Assembly (NCBI GenBank): GCA_007258455.2 | Contig: VDFB02373365.1 | Coordinates: 217,801,765-217,865,764 of the forward strand | Direction of reading: 5' to 3' | Length of the DNA stretch: 64,000 bases | From: Sequoia sempervirens | Lineage: Eukaryota; Streptophyta; Pinopsida; Cupressales; Cupressaceae | In this document: piece after piece, positions 23,273 through 33,860 of the stretch | How positions within the stretch are numbered: the first letter of the stretch is position 1 | How the letters are laid out: each line of letters opens with the position of its first letter | Position numbers and translations under genes: made by a program | The notes under the pieces: generated by a model | Database searches by the model: none | Told to the model about the DNA's origin: nothing | The model's input: the letters and a program-made list of their open reading frames with translations, nothing else

Positions 23273-23458
23273 ATGTTGAATCTCCATATTGACAACATGG
23301 CTAGAGTTGAAATGGGAATGGATGTATTTTTTAGGGAAGCCAAAGCATTAATTGATGCTAGGTACACTCAATATAGTGCAAAAGTGCAAATTTTATTGGA
23401 TACAAAGTGGCCCATTGAAGATGAGTACAACACCTGGTTGGAAAGGTTTACTGAATAA
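23273..23458 (+). CDS. short conserved frame, unrecognised
   Basis: A 61-codon frame contains MDVFFREAKALIDARYTQ and WPIEDEYNTWLERFTE. The inverted copy at 54,108-54,293 differs by one residue. Near-identity alone follows from the recent duplication and is not evidence of selection. The composition looks like a fragment of a longer soluble protein. It has no upstream domain and no known motif, and stops occur in the frame soon afterwards. Confidence 0.25.
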   Translation: MLNLHIDNMARVEMGMDVFFREAKALIDARYTQYSAKVQILLDTKWPIEDEYNTWLERFTE

Positions 23459-24954
23459 GCTTGTATAGGGGTGGTAATGAACATGGTGAATAACAGATAG
23501 GAGAGAAACAATGCATAGCCTGAATTTGAAAATAGTGCAAATTATGCTTTGTTAAAGTATTGTAAAATATATTGTTCTCTCAATATGAAAATTGGTGGTA
23601 TAAATGCTAATGTGGATGAATTAGTTTTGTATCTTTTATTACTTTTCATGCTTTTTAAATTTTGCTAACTAGGTATGTGCATGGAAAACACTTTTTGATC
23701 ATGAGGAACATATTTGGGAGATGTTGTAATGAACAAATGATGCTTTTTGAAGGTGGTATTGGATCTCCAACAACGAATGAGGATTACTTTTGTCTCATAT
23801 ATGTTTCCAACCATCTAAGAACTCACATGTAACTGCAAAGGGAATATATGTTACAACGGTCTAGTAAAATAGTGACATGTGTGTTCTTTGGCCCGAAGCT
23901 TGTTTTGCCCCTTCATTTCTATAAGAAGGAATTCAAGACCAGAAGTATGGAGTTCATTGTATTACAATTGACATAGAGAATTGTAAGAAGAATACTGAGC
24001 ATGTTTTGAGTTTTGTCTTAAGTTTTGAATTTGTTATTACATATGTAATTTTGATAACAAAGATAACAAATACAATCCAAAATGGTGCCAATCTCATGGC
24101 TATTTTCTCTCCTTTGTACTTGTTCTATGAGTCATGAATAATATAATCAAGGATTTTTTTGTTCATATCTATTGAGTTCCAGTAGATGTATGGTTTTGTT
24201 CTTGCTTATTAATTCAAGGAATTAGTGTAAACACTTGAATGAAATTGTTGATTCATATGAATTAAGTGCTAGGATATTCATAAGAAGTAATGGTCTAGAG
24301 TATAATGTGGAGGTGCTATAATGCAGTATTTTGCAAGCTTATATGATGCTATATGTAAAATTGTTATCAGGTTGCATAGGTTAAGATTGACTCCGTGTTT
24401 AGGATAAGGCACTAGTGTGAGTAAAATATTCATAACATAGTTACTGGGTTAGCTCATCAACAAATTACTCTTTATTTACAAACTTTTCAAATGAGTAACC
24501 ATTTTAGTTATTCTATGATGAATTTCATTGTTCTCATGCTCCAAGTGTAGGGTATTATTAAAAGAACTGCCAACTCTTTTGGTACACTACATTCTTGAGT
24601 GGTCATATGAGAATTATTTGTTGTTTACAATGTATTTAAATATTAGTTGCATAAGTTCTTGAATATACATTGTGGGATTACCCTCCCGAGTTTCATAGAG
24701 CCCGAAGTGCAGGAGGGAAGCTTTACAACTTTCACTCGTTCGTTGGCCAATCCCTTTAGATTACTAAATATTAGAAATGGAAAAATCCATAGGTAATTCT
24801 AAAGATCAGCTTGGTTTCCAACTCTGTTGGGGACATGATAAGTCCAAAGTCTCTAGTTCAAATCTGGTACAGTCAGAGTCAAGTTTTATATTATTCTTCT
24901 CTATTTGAAGAATAATTGGTTCAAATTTTTATCACATAAGTCACGTCCAGTCTT

Positions 24955-25305
24955 ATGCGTCAAGTTTTGGTCCATCCTTTCACCTTATGTCAGGTTATGT
25001 TCAAAATATTTTTTGAGATTACAAGTGCCAAGTCAAAGTACAATAAATTTCTATTTCCCAACATTTTGGGTGGTGACTCTAAAGTCTCTTTTACCAGTGT
25101 AAATATAAAATCTCAAAGAGAACATAAGAAGAAGGATTCTAACATATTTGACACCATGAAGAAGACCAAAAGCTACACAAAGAAGCATCCTAAGCAGAAG
25201 TTGGAGTTTGAACTTGCAAAGGACAAGCAACCCACCTGGATTAAGAAATGTGCTGAATCAAGTTTGATGACTCTCTTGTTGATGCATCTCCTGTTGCAAG
25301 TATGA
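24955..25305 (+). pseudogene. possible captured kinesin-like fragment
   Basis: The segment SKYNKFLFPNILGGDSKVSF resembles the kinesin motor region with S-K-L-T, L-L, and L-G-G-D/N-S/A-K followed by a hydrophobic strand. The flanking sequence (FDTMKKTKSYTKKHPKQKLE, then LAKDKQPTWIKKC) is basic and not recognisably kinesin. The inverted copy at 52,369-52,611 has the same core but a stop where this copy reads on. If real, it is a small host-gene fragment carried in the repeat. The match is short and could be chance. Confidence 0.3.
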
Positions 25306-25620
25306 ATGAGTATGGTGGTGTTTTCATTAATGTTATCATTAATGTCAACATAGTATAGATTATTGCAGAGAAAGGAAACAAGTGATTACAGGTGGTGCAT
25401 GTATAGTTGAGAAACTGTAGAGATGTTTTGAGTACACAAAACTATCTTTATGGTGTTGCAGGTGTGCTAATATGATGAGTTACAAGTGCTTTTGAGAAAA
25501 TTCATAAATAGTGAAGAAAAAATTGTGTGTGTATTCAAAATGTGCTCCGGTATGTGCTCCGCATTTCTTCCGTGTTGATCCTATATTTGTTCGGATCTGA
25601 AGTGTTGTTTAAGGACATCC

Positions 25621-25984
25621 TTGGGTGATATATCCTAGTGTAGATATATGAATTTGACCAATCTTGTATGGTCAAATTCATCCCCTTTATTCATCTATTT
25701 CAACTCCCCCATCGATATTAATTAAATGATTTATTTAATTAATATTCCCCCTTTTCCTAAGGTTCCTAAGGTATTTAATTTAATAATTAATTACTTTACC
25801 TTTTACCCCTTCTTCTCTAAATTAAATAAATACATCAATTTGCTAGTTTGAATCGTTAGATTTTGAATTTAAATCATTTGAATTTACTCTTTCTCTCCAT
25901 GTCCATCATAATCCCCTTTATTATGGATTGGTTGCATTTAAATGAATTAGGGATGTGCACACCTTTTATGGGATTAATGTCACC
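25621..25984. repeat. chain of short perfect hairpins flanking C1
   Basis: Successive inverted repeats of unrelated sequence follow one another: ATATATC/GATATAT (25,628-25,649), TGAATTTGACCA/TGGTCAAATTCA (25,649-25,680, 12 bp perfect, 8-base loop), ATATTAATTAAAT/ATTTAATTAATAT (25,715-25,745, 13 bp perfect, 5-base loop) and an imperfect one at about 25,768-25,803. They end at the copia LTR start. On contig C the same locus continues on the other side of the copia element with more such hairpins (43,140-43,475). Confidence 0.75.
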
Positions 25985-27154
25985 TGTGGATATTTCTTTA
26001 GTATGTGGTTGTCGTGATGTCAACACTATTGGAATTAATGTCTTAAAATTTTGTATATATGTCAAGGATATTGAGAAAAGTATGTGAATAAAATAAGTTG
26101 TAGGTTGTGGGTGTCGGGTAAGAGTTTAGTATAGCCACCATGCTATTGGCTAGCTCAGTATATTGATGATAAGAGGTTGTGGATTAAAGGGTTTGTTGTC
26201 AAGTACATCTAGTTTATCCACATGAAGTTTTAGAGGTTTGCATGAAGATTTAATTGAGTTATGAGTATCTATGTTCTGACAGTTGTTCTGTTGCAGATGC
26301 TTCTGTAGTGATTCATGATGCTTGTGGATGTTTCTATAATGTGCTCTATCTATGTTGTTGAGCCGGATTGATCGTTGTGCTCGTGATTGGTGATTTTCTT
26401 CTTTGTGTTCATGTTTTTCATGATCATGGCCGACAGGGTGATTGTAGCGTGTTGTGGATCTTCGAGGCATAATTGTTTAAGGTGTTTTGTGTTTAAGGAT
26501 GTTATTTTGGGTCCTTACTATGTTTTGGCCGACATTTTTTGGTGTGCATTAATAATTGTTTATTGATTTGGGCCGACAATTTGTACTTATTTTATTTTTT
26601 CTTGGGCCAACATGTAGTTCTAATCTCTAGTTGGAAATATCTATGAGTGATTGCTTATATCATTTGAAGGTAGTGGTGTGCAAAGTGTGCGAATAATGTT
26701 CTAACCTTTTGAAGGCAAAAGTAAAGTGTGAAGAGGAATGAACAAATGTTTATGTGCTTAACCGGAATTGTAATAAGGCATTAGCATATGCTATTTTATC
26801 AATTCAAAATCTTTGGGATGTAAATGCGAATGTTACAACGGAAAAGGCATTGAGTCTTCCTTTGGGTAGTAAAGCCTTTTGTATTTGGCTTGTGATGTGA
26901 GCTTTGGAGGCAATGTTCCTGATACATGTACATTCCATTTTACAATTATTTTATACTTTGTAATAGAGTATAATCTTGTGGATTAACCTCCATAGTGGTT
27001 TTCAGGGGTTCTGATAAATCTTGGTGCTATGTGTGTTTAGATGTGGTGATGGTTTATGCTTTTCATGTTTATTTAAAAATCCGAGAATAAGTTTAATATA
27101 ATTATAATTTATGGTAGTGATTCACCTCAATTATGCTTGCTCTTGTGTTTAACA
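25985..27154 (+). repeat. 5' LTR of C1, contig B copy
   Basis: It begins TGTGGATATT (the contig C copy begins TGTTGGATATT) and ends TTTAACA just before the primer site, about 1,170 bp. It aligns end to end with 50,401-51,573 in reverse. An antisense 106-codon frame (26,150-26,470) is identical in both arms but not in the C1 3' LTR. Confidence 0.85.
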
Positions 27155-27156
27155 AT

Positions 27157-27168
27157 TGGTATTAGAGC
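27157..27168 (+). other. C1 primer-binding site, mutated
   Basis: TGGTATTAGAGC differs at one base from TGGTATCAGAGC, the site complementary to the 3' end of plant initiator Met tRNA. It lies two bases after the LTR end. The contig C copy has the exact consensus. Confidence 0.9.
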
Positions 27169-27179
27169 AGGGGTTCTCG

Positions 27180-28070
27180 AAAAGTTTATGCTCTTGGTTT
27201 GTCGGGGATGGTGACATATATAAGAAGGATAGTCCGAGATTTGATGGAACTAATTATAGTATTTTGGAAGAATCCAGTGGAGTGTCGCGAGATGCAGTGG
27301 TGAACCTTCTTGGACAATTACAAGAATAGCGTTGCTATCATCCCACATAATGGTCGGGATCTCTGCGGGTGAGATTAAAAGGAAGCCGATTACAATATAT
27401 GAGGAGCTAAAGAGCATTGAGTGGATGACAAATGTAATGGAGTTGAACTACTTGGATGGAAAAGGATTGGAAACTTTTGAGTGATACCAGCGAGTGCTTC
27501 TATAAGTATGAAAGGAGGAAATATGAAATCTTTTGAGAATGGTGGGTGAAAATGTATGAACATCACTTCTTTTATCTCTTGAGAGTGAATGAACTTGTAT
27601 ATAGTATCAGATGTGTTGGTGGAGAGTTGGAAGAATCAAAGATTGTTGCTAAATTGCTTAGATCCTTTCCTATTGCATACAAAGTCAAAGCTATTGCTAT
27701 TGAGGAGCTCCAGACTGTGACAAATGTTACCAGAGACATGTTGATTGGTAGAATTCCTACTTTTGAGTTAATTAAGTTTGATTCTCTTCCTAAGACAAAA
27801 TTTTGCATTCAAAACTACTATCTCTAGAAAAGATAAGAAGAGATATGATCCAAGAGAAAGTTCTAGAAAAATGTCCAAGTATAAGCAGGAAATGAGATTG
27901 AAGAAGAAGAGAGAAAACTGAGCGAAACTTGTCAAGAGAGAGAAGCTATAGGAGAAGGTAAGTATAAAGGAAATTCCTATATATTTTTTCTTAGAATATA
28001 GGTCATTTTTTCCCTCAAGGTGTGTCTGAAAAGGTTTCTAAGCCCCGATACCTAACAAGCCTATATTCCA
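27180..28070 (+). pseudogene. C1 gag, contig B copy (badly decayed)
   Basis: This is a copia gag of the UBN2 type, readable only in fragments: RFDGTNY at about 27,238, then VNELVYSIRCVGGELEESK and LRSFPIAYKVKAIAIEELQ at 27,590-27,715. It has several frameshifts and stops where the contig C copy stays open longer. It could not yield capsid protein. Confidence 0.75.
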
Positions 28071-28076
28071 AAGAAA

Positions 28077-28463
28077 GTGTTATTTTTTGTTGATGAAGGT
28101 GTGACAAATGACGATTCTGATAAAGGGAATTTAAGTGAGGATGAATGGGTATTTATTGATATCAAGGAAAATGATCCAGTACCTAATGAATCTACTAGTT
28201 GCACAAATGTGGAGAAAGCTCTAGCTTCCAGGGTTGAAGAAAAAGATGAATGGGTGATGGATAGTGGATACTCTCATCACATGACAGGTGATAAAAGTAA
28301 ATTTATGACCTTGGGAAAGTATGATGGTGGTGTTGTAATATTTGGTGATGACAAAGCTGGTGTAATCCATTGCAGAGGATCCATTTCTCTTGATGGTAAG
28401 CATAATAATGATGATGTTCTATATGTGGAAGGTTTGAAGCATAATCTCTTAAGTGTTAGATAG
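28077..28463 (+). pseudogene. C1 protease, contig B copy
   Basis: An acidic linker precedes the copia protease. The catalytic site is WVMDSGYSHHMTGDKSKF at about 28,249, with D-S-G intact. It continues through GSISLDGKHNNDDVLYVEGL to KHNLLSV, the conserved end of the domain. A TAG at 28,461 separates it from the next segment. Confidence 0.85.
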
Positions 28464-29275
28464 ATGGTTGACAAGGGATACAATCTTCAATTCAAGGATG
28501 GAAAGTGTAGAATATTGGGGAGTTCCAGAAATGTGATTACATCTAGTACAAAAAAAGGTAATATCTTTCACCTGAATGCCGCTGTTAAAAGTTATCTAAT
28601 TGCTCAAGTTGATGAAAGCTGGTTGTGGCATAGGAGAATGTGTCATGTAAAATTTGATAATATTATCAAGATAAGTTCTACTTAGGCAGTGAGAGATCTT
28701 CCTAAGTTGATAAATCCTACTAATGCTATATGTAAGGAATGTTATTTAGGGAAGCAAACTAAAGTTTCATTTCAGGGAAAACAACATTGTTCAAATGAAG
28801 TGTTGGAGCTTGTGCATATTGACTTGTGTGGTCCTTATAGAGTCAAAAGTTTACAAGGATACATGTATTTCATGTTACTTATTGATGATTATTCTAAAAT
28901 GATGTGGGTTACTTTCTTAAGGGAAAAATTTGAAGCTCTAGAGAAATTAAATATTTTTAAGGCTATGGTTGAGATAGAGACAGGTCTAAAGATTAAATGT
29001 CTAAGATCAGATAGAGGTGGTGAATTCACTTCTAGTGAGTTTAATTCTTTTTGTGAAGAGCATGGGATAAAGAGAAAATTATTTTCCCCATGGACCCCTC
29101 AGCAAAATCGAGTTGTGGAAATGAAGAACAACACAATTTAAGAAGCTTCTAGGACTATGATGTTGGAAGGAAATGTTCCACATATCTATTGGAGAGAAGC
29201 TGTGAGTATTTCCGTTTACACTCTCAACCAGTTACAAATCAAAGGTGATACCGGTAAGACTCCTTATGAGCTATG
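28464..29275 (+). pseudogene. C1 integrase, contig B copy, truncated by gap
   Basis: The pre-integrase zinc-finger region is at 28,618-28,750 (WHRRMCH, then CKECYLGKQ). The catalytic core has D in LELVHIDLCGPY, D in KCLRSDRGGEFTSSEF and E in PQQNRVVEMKN, so the triad is complete. Stops are TAG at 28,683 and TAA at 29,138. The sequence ends at ...TPYEL and the assembly gap. The same stops occur in the contig C copy. Confidence 0.87.
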
Positions 29276-29375
29276 NNNNNNNNNNNNNNNNNNNNNNNNN
29301 NNNNNNNNNNNNNNNNNNNNNNNNNNNNNNNNNNNNNNNNNNNNNNNNNNNNNNNNNNNNNNNNNNNNNNNNNNN
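29276..29375. other. assembly gap, exactly 100 N
   Basis: A second run of exactly 100 N joins the interior of copia integrase on the plus strand to the C-terminal part of a minus-strand gypsy integrase. The contig C copy shows that the true continuation of this copia sequence is different (48,238 and below), so the join is a scaffolding decision, not a sequenced link. Confidence 0.98.
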
Positions 29376-30620
29376 AGAACTATATCACCAACATTGAATT
29401 GGAAAGGATGGACCTTCTTGCTGTAGCTTCTCTTAAGACTATTCTGGTATGCTTGAAGATGATTGTACGCTTTAATCCATTTTTCATCAAGGAGTTCCAA
29501 CTAACTGAGTCTTGCGACCTGAGCATCTTTGTCACTGATGAGGTTCTTCAAAGATATTCTTAGTGAGGAGATCTTGACCTCAATTGGAAAGATGGAATCG
29601 GCACCATAAACAAGAGAATATGGAGTGGCGCCAGTAGGAGTGTGGATGGAGGTGTGGTAGGCCCAAAGGGCAGGATGAATATGAAGCTACCAATCTCTAC
29701 CAGTATTGTTAACCTCCTTCTTAAGGATATTGATCATGGTTTTTTTGGTAGCCTCTGCTTGTCCATTACCTTGAGGGTAATAGGGTGTGGACCAACAATG
29801 TTGAATGTGAAAGGTGTCACAGAGGTGTTTCATGGTCTGGTTCTTGAATGGATTTTTGTTATCAGTGATGATGGTGGATGGGATTCCATATCTATAGAGA
29901 ATATGGAAAAGGATGAATTTAGATATCTGAGTACCCGTGATTTGAGAGAGTGGCATTGCTTCCACCCACTTGGTGAAGGAATCAGTGGCAGTGATAATGA
30001 CGGTGTGGTAATCAGAAGATGGAGGGTATATCTTGTTGATTAAGTCAAAACCCCACTAAGAGAAGGGCCATGGTGCTATGAGAGGCTATAGATCTTGAGC
30101 AAGAGAATGTATCAAATCCATATGTCATTGGCAGGGTAAGCACTTCTTCATGAACTCACAAGAATCATGCTCTAGTGTAGGCTAATAGTAACCAACTCAG
30201 AGAATTCTTTTAGGTAAGGCCATGCCATTTGAATGGGCCCCACACACACCACTATGTACATCAGTTAACACAGTGTGAGCTTTAGTCTCATTCAGACACC
30301 TAAGAAGGGTTCCATCATACCCATGACGATAAAGAGTATCACCTACAATAGTGTAGCAGGAGGTGCATTGAACAAAATATTTTCTTTGATTACGTGTAAG
30401 GTCGGGGGGTAAGATGTTGTCATGAAGGTAGGTGTAAATGTCATGATACCATGGTGACGTAGCACCTACAATGTTGCACACCATTTCACTCTCAGGGATG
30501 TCATAAGCAGGGATTAAGAGTTGTTCAACTAGGAACTTATAGTTTGTTCGATCTTTTGGCATGTCAATTAGGGAAACAATTGTAGCCATTGCATTAGCCA
30601 CTTTGTTCTACACTCTCAGG
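29376..30620 (-). pseudogene. G3 integrase
   Basis: The zinc-binding region (30,400-30,100) has DVHSGVCGAHSNG and, after stops, CEFMKKCLPCQ. The core has D in ITATDSFTKWVEAMP, D in STIITDNKNPFKNQT and E in YYPQGNGQAEATKKT, so the triad is readable. The C-terminal part at 29,376-29,500 has KKVHPFQFNVGDIV, the usual chromatin-proximal module start. TGG-to-stop and CAG-to-TAG type changes interrupt it at several points. Confidence 0.85.
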
Positions 30621-31110
30621 ATCTGGTCAAACTAGATAGAGGTGAAGTACTTTTTGAAATCATCTACCATGTGCTTATAAGGCAACAACTTATCATCCCT
30701 TGTTAGAAACTCATTGTTAACCTACTTGATGATCAACTAGGAATTGCCAAAGACTTTCAAGTGAGTGATGTTCCATTGAATTGTGATTCTAACACTGGTA
30801 AGGAGAGCTTCATATTCTATGATGTCATTTGTGCATGGAAAATCCAACCTGAATGACTTCGGGATATAATCACCTTGGGGGGTGATGAACAAGATTCCTT
30901 CCCCCACTCCATTGTGTGTGTGCGACCCATAAAAGTAGAGTGTCCTTGTGGCCACTTCTAACACTGTGAAAATGCCTTCATCAGGAAACTCTATTACTAA
31001 GGGATACGCATCTACTAGGGGAGCGTCTACCAACTGATCTACAATCACTTTCCCTTTAATAGCCTTTCAGTCAACATACTCTATATCAAATTCACTCAAT
31101 AGCATGACCA
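30621..31110 (-). pseudogene. G3 RNase H with lost active site
   Basis: Reading minus: TLYFYGSHTHNGVGEGILF aligns with the family's LYFDGSxxxxGAGAG, but the first catalytic Asp is Tyr. NDIIEYEALL keeps the Glu. LKVFGNS followed by a stop aligns with LKVYGDSQLV, so the second Asp is Asn and the Gln codon is a stop. This domain is therefore inactive. It lies between RT and integrase as usual. Confidence 0.75.
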
Positions 31111-32482
31111 CTTGGCCATGCGACCTATCAAATTTGTCTTGGATAAAAAATATTTGAGTGGATCAACCTTGGATATTAGCTTCACTATATTGCTAAGCAT
31201 GTAGTGTTGAAGCTTTTGCGAGCTGAAGACCACGACCAGGAAAGCCTTTTCCATCAGTGAATAATTGATCTAATAGCTTACTAGGGTCTAACTGATGTAG
31301 TAAATTTCTCATTCTTTTGATGAATCATCATGTTGTGCCAATAGTGCCCCCAGCGCCACTGAAGTAGCAGAAATATAAAACAAGAGCGGTTTACCTATAG
31401 TTGGTGGCATAAGGATGGGAAGATGATCCAAATACTCTTTGATTTTTTCGAAACTAAGTTGACACTATTGATCCCACTTGAAGGTGGTATCCTTTTTTAG
31501 GAGATGAGTGAATGATTGGCATTTGTCGGCTAATTAAGCTATAACCATCTGATGGACTGTAACTTTCCTTGGAGGCCCCTCAATTGTTTTAGATTGCGCA
31601 ATGGAGGCATTTCCATGATTGCCTTGAATTTTGCTGGATTGACTTCTATGCCTCTTTTGGAGACGATGAAACCTATTATTTTTCCTAATGTGACTTCAAA
31701 TACACTTTTTTTAATTTAGACGTAGCTTATAGTGCTCTAGGAACTCAAAAATATTCTTCAGGATCATCAGGTGCTCTTTCATTGTTCTTGATTTCCCCAA
31801 AATGTCATCAACATAATCTTCCATTATGATGTGAATAATGTCATGGAAGATGACTATCATGGCACGTTGGTAGGTTTTCCCTGCATTCTTGAGGCTAGAG
31901 AGCATGGCATTGTAATAGAATATGCCCCAAGGTGTGGTGAAGGGTTTTTTATGTTGATATTTGGGTGCAATTATGATATGATTATATCCAGAGAAACCAT
32001 CCATGAGGGATAGCATCTCGTGTCCTACAATTAAATCAACCAACATGTCGATGTTTGGTAAGGGGAAATTTTCTTTAGGATAAGCTTTATTGAGGTATTG
32101 AAAGTCTGTGTAGATTCTGATATTCCCATTTGGTTTGGCAACTGGCACTATGTTGTAGATCCAATCGGAGTGGTCAATGGGTCTTATGAATCCAACTTCT
32201 AGTAGCTTTTCCAACTCTCTTGACTAATAAAGCTACTTGAGGATGCATTTTCCTGAGTTTCTACTTGACAGGTTTAGCATCCAACTGTATGTCCAAGTGA
32301 TGTACCACTAAAGCAAGATCCAAACCTAGCATATCCGAATAGGCCCATGAAAAATTAATGATTCCCTCTTTGAGAAGTTGAACAATGATAGAATGTTCTT
32401 CTTCTGATAGTGACTTGGCTACATATGTGATTTTGGGATCCTCTTCAGTTCCCAAATTTACTTCTTGCATTTCCTCGATCAA
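31111..32482 (-). pseudogene. G3 reverse transcriptase
   Basis: The lead-in with YVAKSLSEEEHSIIVQLLKE is at 32,430. RT motifs are VPVAKPNGNIRIYTDFQYLN, MLSLMDGFSGYNHI (motif A), FYYNAMLSSLKNAGKTYQR (motif B, normally F-G-L-K-N-A-G) and MEDYVDDILGKSR (YVDD). The catalytic Asp pair is intact but motif B has substitutions. The region 31,110-31,700 holds the thumb and connection with several stops. The enzyme differs clearly from G1 (YMDD, different spacing), so this is a separate family. Confidence 0.85.
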
Positions 32483-32953
32483 AATGGATGATCATTCAGA
32501 TAGTTGAGTTCCCACAAGGGGAAGATAAACATCCCCATATTCCAATGCCTTATCAAGGTTTTCACTATTGGATACACCCTTTATTTTTTACTTTTTTTGA
32601 TTCAAGAAGCACCTCGGAGAGGTTTTCACTAGGTGACCCTTTTTGGTTTTTTTTCTTCTTATTTTTTCAGTTAGGCCGTTCATCCTCCCCCAATCCCATA
32701 AGATGTACATATGTGTCCACTAAGGAAAAAATTTCAATAGTTGCGCTACCATGTAGGTCCTAGTCTATGAGTTCGGGATGGCAAAGGGATAGGATGATAG
32801 AGGAGATGGATAGATATTCAAACATGGAGGAAAGGTCCACGTGATCCATGTCATTGTACACTTGTATGATGTATTATTCTTCTAGTATGTCTTCGAGGAG
32901 ACCGTTGTTCACACTAACGTTGTTAGATGCACTAGTTGATGGCATAGGACCCT

Positions 32954-33232
32954 TTATTTGGTGTCATAGCCCAAGCCCAAATTTATTGGATGCACAAAAG
33001 TGTCTATTAGTTGTTGTCTTCCTTGATATTCTACACCAAGGCCTCCCCCCCGATAATTATATTTCTCCACAAACTTAGAGGGCCAAGGATAGGTCTCTTG
33101 GAAATATTTTTTTAAAGCGGGAGAGGGTTCAGGTTCCTCAGGACATACCCATTGACTGATGTCATCTTCGGGTGTGTCTTGTCTTAACCTAGGGGAGCGA
33201 AAGTTGTTGGATCCCACATTCTTAGAGCTCAA
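32954..33232 (-). pseudogene. G3 linker with G-patch-like segment
   Basis: Between protease and RT lies a frame with KKYFQETYPWPSKFVEKYNY followed by RGGGLGVEYQGRQQLID and NLGLGYDT. The spacing of glycines (G-G-G-L-G, then a late G-L-G-Y) fits a G-patch-type RNA-binding motif known in some plant gypsy polyproteins. It would act as part of Pol, perhaps in RNA handling (inference). The frame is open for 92 codons. Confidence 0.5.
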
Positions 33233-33489
33233 GGTGATCGTCTTCTCTTCTTCCTTTAGTGCAGACTAAGAAGGTTGGACATATGTATGTGGTGAGGGTG
33301 GCATGATTACCACGTTCAAAGATGTACGCATTTCATATTCACCACAGCCTTTGTCAATGAACTGGACTTTGGTAAGGTTGGAATCAGATATGGATGATGG
33401 AGTGGATGAAGTGGTGGCTAGTGCATTGGAAGATGGACGGGATGATGATGTCTAAGGTGGTACCATTTCTACTCTTGGGCAGTAATGAG

Positions 33490-33860
33490 AATGGGGAAAG
33501 GAAGCCTCTAATGCATGACAATACTCGACTGTTGAGGGTCCACATGTATCATAACTTCCACCCCATTAAATGGGAATTTTAGACATTGATGGTATGTGGA
33601 TGGAATGGCTTGCATGGCATGGATCCATGGATGACCAAGGAGGAGATTGTAGGGGAGTTCCAGATCAAGGACGTGACAAGTAGTGTATTGCACAACAAGT
33701 CCAACCTAGATTGGAAGACAAATTATCTCCTTAGAGTCACGATCTGCATTATCATATGCTTTGATAGTGATGACCTAATTATTTAAGTTGGCATGAGTGT
33801 ATCCCACCTACATTATGAACTTTAACATGCAAAGATTTAGGGTAGATCCATTATCTACCA
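33490..33860 (-). pseudogene. G3 aspartic protease (C-terminal part)
   Basis: The readable part is VLDLELPYNLLLGHPWIHAM and STYHQCLKFPFNGVEVMIH, which matches the C-terminal half of plant gypsy proteases (LLGRPWIH, then HQKLKF). The upstream region, which should contain D-T/S-G, is interrupted by stops, and I do not see an intact active site. Not functional. Confidence 0.7.

Larger units (their letters stand above)
23101..25620. other. spacer between G2 remnant and hairpin chain, contig B copy
   Basis: About 2.5 kb without retroelement domains. It holds a 61-codon frame at 23,273-23,458 kept almost unchanged in the inverted copy, and a possible kinesin-like segment at 24,955-25,305. The rest is AT-rich and I recognise nothing in it. 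It mirrors 51,930-54,462 on contig C. Confidence 0.5.
25985..29275 (+). mobile_element. Ty1/copia element C1, contig B copy, cut by assembly gap
   Basis: Present are the 5' LTR (25,985-27,154), a primer site with one mismatch, gag, protease and the first part of integrase, ending at the 100-N gap. The flanking sequence ATTAATGTCAC before the LTR is the same as in the contig C copy, so both derive from one insertion event. The region 27,180-27,900 is clearly more mutated than its contig C counterpart, while 28,077-29,275 is very similar. Confidence 0.88.

Noticed and set aside
24780..24900. tRNA- or SINE-like box (AGTTCAAATCTGGT)
   Set aside because: Resembles a B box, but there is no A box at the right spacing, no cloverleaf and no SINE tail.
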